Made by a program: the position numbers and the translations under genes. A stretch of DNA of 33,470 nucleotides from positions 1 through 33,470 of the forward strand of contig JAFKKP010000315.1 in assembly GCA_017305515.1 (NCBI GenBank). The letters are read 5' to 3'. The notes below the pieces were generated by a model, which was not told the DNA's origin, did not search any database, and worked only from the letters and a program-made list of their open reading frames with translations. Every line of letters starts with the position of its first letter. Position 1 is the stretch's first letter. The DNA is from Hyphomicrobiales bacterium. Lineage in GTDB: Bacteria; Pseudomonadota; Alphaproteobacteria; Rhizobiales; Xanthobacteraceae. Below, one piece after another: positions 29,482-33,470 of the stretch.

Positions 29482-29862
29482 ATGCAAACCGTCGTTCTTG
29501 TCATTCACCTGATGCTTGTCGCCGCGCTGATCGGCGTGGTGCTGCTCCAGCGTTCGGAAGGCGGCGGGCTTGGCATTGGCGGCGGCGGTGCCGGCGGCTT
29601 CATGTCGAGCCGGGGCACGACAAATCTTCTGACCCGCACGACGGCGATCCTCGCGGCCGGGTTCTTTGCGACCAGCCTTTTTCTGGCATGGTACGCGGGC
29701 TACGAGCGCCAGCCGGCCTCGATCATCAATAACAGCACCGCGCCGCTTTCTGGCGACAAGGCTCCGGGCAATCTTCTGGACTCGCTGAAGAAGCCCGACG
29801 CGCCAGCGACCCCGGCTGCTCCGGTCGCACCTGCCGCGCCACAGGCTCCGCAGTCGCGATAA
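29482..29862 (+). CDS. secG: Preprotein translocase subunit SecG
   Basis: SecG is the small subunit of the SecYEG channel and aids SecA-driven export. The 126-residue product has two hydrophobic helices (VVLVIHLMLVAALIGVVLLQ and TAILAAGFFATSLFLAWYAG) joined by the glycine-rich family loop RSEGGGLGIGGG with GGFMSSRGTTNLLTRTT. The C-terminal third is rich in proline and alanine, as in other alphaproteobacteria. The start is the ATG at 29482 (MQTVV); an upstream in-frame start at 29464 would add six charged residues. It lies 117 bases after tpiA. Confidence 0.94.
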   Translation: MQTVVLVIHLMLVAALIGVVLLQRSEGGGLGIGGGGAGGFMSSRGTTNLLTRTTAILAAGFFATSLFLAWYAGYERQPASIINNSTAPLSGDKAPGNLLDSLKKPDAPATPAAPVAPAAPQAPQSR

Positions 29863-29890
29863 TCGCAACTTTGTCGCGAACGGGCGCAAG

Positions 29891-29953
29891 GCATGCGTGA
29901 CGCGCTTGAGCGCATGCGCGAAGCATCACTTCCAATGTGCTGACTCCGCACAT
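29891..29953 (+). other. Inverted repeats in the secG-pyrG spacer
   Basis: Two hairpins lie in the 182-base spacer. GCATGCG (29891-29897) pairs with CGCATGC (29911-29917). ATGTGC (29935-29940) pairs with GCACAT (29948-29953) and is followed by ATTT. A third, ATTCG/CGAAT, lies at 30001-30015 close to the pyrG start. They may end secG transcription or form a pyrG leader. None is a strong intrinsic terminator. Confidence 0.35.
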
Positions 29954-30032
29954 ATTTCCCAGTCACCCACAGCATCGCAAATAAGCGTGCGAACGGCGCT
30001 ATTCGTTTTGCGAATCGCGCGCGCGGCGTTAA

Positions 30033-31676
<1,644 letters not shown>

Positions 31677-31997
31677 TTATTTGTTCGCGCAACCCGATGC
31701 GAGATCGCCGTTCGTCACCATCGGCTTGCCGTTGATGAAGACGCCATTAGCGTTGCCCGTGACCACGCCGCCGCAATCGGTGCGTCCGCCCGCGATCGCC
31801 GCAGGCTTGCCGTTAATCATGACGTTGCTCGATCCCTCGACGATCACGCCGCCATTGCTTGTCGTGTCGCCCTGACGTGCGGCGGAATGTCCGCCGACGG
31901 ACACATCGGCCGCGCCCTGATTGACGACGCTCGGTGCGCCCTGGGCATGCGCGAAATGCGCGACGAAAAATGAGAGAAGAACGAAAAGGGCGCGCAT
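31677..31997 (-). CDS. Small secreted PAAR-like protein
   Basis: The 106-residue product has a Sec signal peptide (MRALFVLLSFFVAHFAHA, likely cut after Ala18). The mature part of about 88 residues resembles PAAR repeats: GHSAARQGD, then VEGSSNVMINGKPAAIAG (53-70) and TGNANGVFINGKPMVTNG (80-97), two copies of an NxxFING/KP-type hairpin. Two cysteines, 75 and 103, could form a disulfide. PAAR proteins normally tip type VI secretion spikes and lack signal peptides; no such genes are nearby. The start has GGAG upstream. The function is unknown; an exported, metal- or wall-associated protein is only a guess. Confidence 0.8.
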   Translation of the reverse strand: MRALFVLLSFFVAHFAHAQGAPSVVNQGAADVSVGGHSAARQGDTTSNGGVIVEGSSNVMINGKPAAIAGGRTDCGGVVTGNANGVFINGKPMVTNGDLASGCANK

Positions 31998-32020
31998 GGG
32001 TTATCTCCGGCAGGCCGCGC

Positions 32021-32050
32021 TTGATCGGTTGCCAACGCTGCCACTATACC
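32021..32050 (+). promoter_or_regulatory. Candidate promoter for the NIPSNAP-VOC pair
   Basis: TTGATC (32021-32026) and TATACC (32045-32050) are 18 bases apart, about 50 bases before the NIPSNAP start. On the other strand TATAGT (32043-32048) could serve as the -10 of the PAAR-like gene, so the two directions may share overlapping -10 boxes. This is base matching only. Confidence 0.3.
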
Positions 32051-32099
32051 GGATCATCGTGCCAACAACGAGAACCAGAACATCGGTCCGGGAGCTGAG

Positions 32100-32426
32100 A
32101 TGATTTACGAAATGCGCGTCTATCATTGCGTGTCGGGGCGGCTGCCGAAGCTCTTGCATCGTTTCGAGCACATCACGCTGAAGCTGTGGGCCAAGCACGG
32201 CATCAGGCAGGCAGGATTTTTCACCACGCTGGTCGGTCAGTCCAATCAGGATCTGACGTATCTCTTGCAATGGGACAACATGGCCGAGCGCGAAAAGAAG
32301 TGGACCGCGTTCCAGACCGATCCCGAATGGATCTTGGCGCGCGATGAAACCGAGAAGGACGGCGCCATCATCGCCAGCGTCACCAATCAGTTTCTGCAGC
32401 CGACAGCTTTCTCGTCGGTGAAGTGA
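32100..32426 (+). CDS. NIPSNAP family protein
   Basis: The 108-residue product starts MIYEMRVYHCVSGRLPKLLHRFE, the typical opening of the NIPSNAP family. These are small dimeric alpha/beta ferredoxin-like proteins related to the stress-responsive A/B barrel. The middle FTTLVGQSNQDLTYLLQW and WDNMAEREKKWTAFQTDPEW are the usual conserved parts. Bacterial members have no firmly known reaction. A GGGAG lies five bases before the ATG. The next gene, a VOC-fold protein, starts four bases after the stop, so the two are probably one transcript and may act on the same small molecule. Confidence 0.88.
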   Translation: MIYEMRVYHCVSGRLPKLLHRFEHITLKLWAKHGIRQAGFFTTLVGQSNQDLTYLLQWDNMAEREKKWTAFQTDPEWILARDETEKDGAIIASVTNQFLQPTAFSSVK

Positions 32427-32430
32427 GAGC

Positions 32431-33306
32431 GTGGCGCGCGGGCTCGACCATATCGTTCATGCGGTGCGCAACCTTGACGCCGCTGCGGAGTTCTATCGCC
32501 GCGCGGGTTTCGCCGTCAGCGCGCGCAATATCCATCCCTGGGGCACGCATAATCATGTCGTGCAGTTTCCCGGATTTTTCATCGAGGTGCTGACCGTCGG
32601 CGAGCCGGATAAACTCAAGGGCGACGGGCTCGCGAAAATCTTTGGCATCGCCAATCGGGACCGCATCGCGCGCGGCGACGGATTCTCGATGCTGGCCTTC
32701 GAGAGCACGAATATCGAAGCCGATGTCGAGGATTTCAAAAAACGCGGGATCGGCATCTCCGGCCCGCTGCCGTTTTCGCGCGAGGCCAAATTACCGGACG
32801 GCAAGACGATCACGGTCGGATTCACGCTGGCGTTTGCGCGGGATGAATTGTCGCCGCATGCCGGCTTCTTCGCCATCCAGCATCGCGATGCCTCGATGTT
32901 CTACAAAAAGGAATTGCAGCAGCATGCGAATGGCGCGCGCGGCGTGCTGGGTGCCGTGATGGTCGCGGACAATCCGACCGATCATCATATTTTTCTCGGC
33001 AATGTGACCGGCGTGCGGGAACTGCATTCGAGTTCGCTTGGGCTTGTCGCCAATACGCCGCGCGGCGATGTCGAGATCGAGGAGGCGACGGCCTTCCGCG
33101 ATCAGTTTGGCGTTACGCCGAAAGTCGAGCGCACGGGTGCGACCATCGAAGGGTTGCGGCTGGCCGCGCCCGACCTCGATGCGGTCGAGCGCATATTGAA
33201 GGCCGGCAACATTGCTTCTCATCGCCATATCGGGCGTCTGGTCGTCAAACCGGAGGCCGCCTTCGGCGCAACCCTGATATTTGAAACACCTGCGAACAAG
33301 GCTTGA
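32431..33306 (+). CDS. VOC superfamily (glyoxalase-like domain) protein
   Basis: The 291-residue product begins ARGLDHIVHAVRNLDAAAEFYRRAGF, the standard start of a vicinal-oxygen-chelate module. It has a possible metal ligand at His7 and FFIEVLTV as the strand carrying the matching acidic ligand. The length and the split into two halves (the second from about residue 155) fit the Glyoxalase_3 type, a two-module fold found in dioxygenase and lyase relatives. The substrate is not recognisable. The start is GTG at 32431, four bases after the NIPSNAP gene, with only a weak GAGAG upstream. kdsA follows after 72 bases. Confidence 0.85.
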   Translation: MARGLDHIVHAVRNLDAAAEFYRRAGFAVSARNIHPWGTHNHVVQFPGFFIEVLTVGEPDKLKGDGLAKIFGIANRDRIARGDGFSMLAFESTNIEADVEDFKKRGIGISGPLPFSREAKLPDGKTITVGFTLAFARDELSPHAGFFAIQHRDASMFYKKELQQHANGARGVLGAVMVADNPTDHHIFLGNVTGVRELHSSSLGLVANTPRGDVEIEEATAFRDQFGVTPKVERTGATIEGLRLAAPDLDAVERILKAGNIASHRHIGRLVVKPEAAFGATLIFETPANKA

Positions 33307-33344
33307 TCCCGTGCCGCGCGGGCGGCATGGTCCGGCTCGAATCC

Positions 33345-33368
33345 CAAGGGTCATCGCAAGGGTCATCG
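33345..33368. repeat. Two tandem copies of a 12-base unit before kdsA
   Basis: CAAGGGTCATCG occurs at 33345-33356 and again at 33357-33368 with no gap. The second copy ends at the start of the GAGG that serves as the likely ribosome binding site of kdsA. It may be a replication-slippage duplication. Confidence 0.7.
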
Positions 33369-33378
33369 AGGGTTTTTC

Positions 33379-33470
33379 TTGAGCGTCAAGAATTCAGCCG
33401 CACCGATTGTTTCCGCAGGCTCCGTCAAATTCGGTAATGCGCTGCCGCTGGCGGTCATTGCGGGCCCGTG
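33379..33470 (+). CDS. kdsA: 2-dehydro-3-deoxyphosphooctonate aldolase KdsA, 5' part only
   Basis: Only about 30 codons are inside the window. They read (M)SVKNSAAPIVSAGSVKFGN, then LPLAVIAGP, which matches the N-terminus of KdsA up to the LIAGPC motif. KdsA condenses phosphoenolpyruvate and arabinose 5-phosphate to Kdo 8-phosphate for the inner core of lipopolysaccharide. The start appears to be TTG at 33379, with GAGG seven bases upstream; no in-frame ATG or GTG was found nearby upstream. A location after pyrG is usual in related genomes. The identification rests on a short segment. Confidence 0.8.
   Translation, partial: MSVKNSAAPIVSAGSVKFGNALPLAVIAGP

Overview
The window is a chromosomal core region of a high-GC alphaproteobacterium. 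The likely source is Hyphomicrobiales, probably Nitrobacteraceae (Bradyrhizobium, Rhodopseudomonas or Afipia type). The grounds are the gene order rpsB-tsf-pyrH-frr-uppS-cdsA-dxr-rseP-bamA-lpx, the run ppiD-trpD-trpC-moaC-moeA-lexA, the long C-terminal tail on ribosomal protein S2, LpxI in place of LpxH, and a direct-repeat GAAC-N7-GAAC SOS operator before lexA. The family-level placement is inference; the class-level placement is stronger. No tRNA, rRNA, insertion sequence, phage gene or CRISPR array was seen.

Layout. (1) 157-14851, plus strand: fourteen genes from translation (S2, EF-Ts, ribosome recycling factor) through UMP kinase, undecaprenyl diphosphate synthase, CDP-diacylglycerol synthase, DXP reductoisomerase and the site-2 protease RseP to BamA and the lipid A enzymes LpxD, FabZ, LpxA, LpxI and LpxB. 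Many junctions overlap or are only a few bases long, so this is an envelope-building supercluster. It closes at a bidirectional hairpin terminator at 14851-14879. (2) 14898-17791, minus strand: citrate synthase (gltA) and glutamyl-tRNA synthetase (gltX). (3) 17940-22011, plus strand: glutaminyl-tRNA synthetase (glnS), divergent from gltX, then a ComEC/Rec2-type channel protein. (4) 22008-28389, minus strand: ppiD, trpD, trpC, moaC, moeA and lexA. The last has its own SOS-box promoter region, and its stop codon overlaps the comEC stop codon. (5) 28609-31676, plus strand: tpiA, secG, pyrG. (6) 31677-33470: a small exported PAAR-like protein on the minus strand, divergent from a NIPSNAP-family gene and a VOC/glyoxalase-like gene, then the first codons of kdsA running off the end.

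Functionally the window joins three themes: protein synthesis; outer-membrane and lipid supply (isoprenoid precursor, lipid carrier, phospholipid, lipid A, BamA, the periplasmic folding factor PpiD, the translocon subunit SecG and the Kdo synthase KdsA); and central metabolism (TIM, citrate synthase, CTP synthase, the middle of the tryptophan pathway, molybdopterin).

No clear novel multigene system was found. The items most worth a second look are the secreted orphan PAAR-like protein, the helix-hairpin-helix-like tail of S2, ComEC with a histidine-free degenerate C-terminal domain, BamA with exactly four cysteines in two predicted external loops, and two hairpins about 13.7 kb apart that share a 13-base core.
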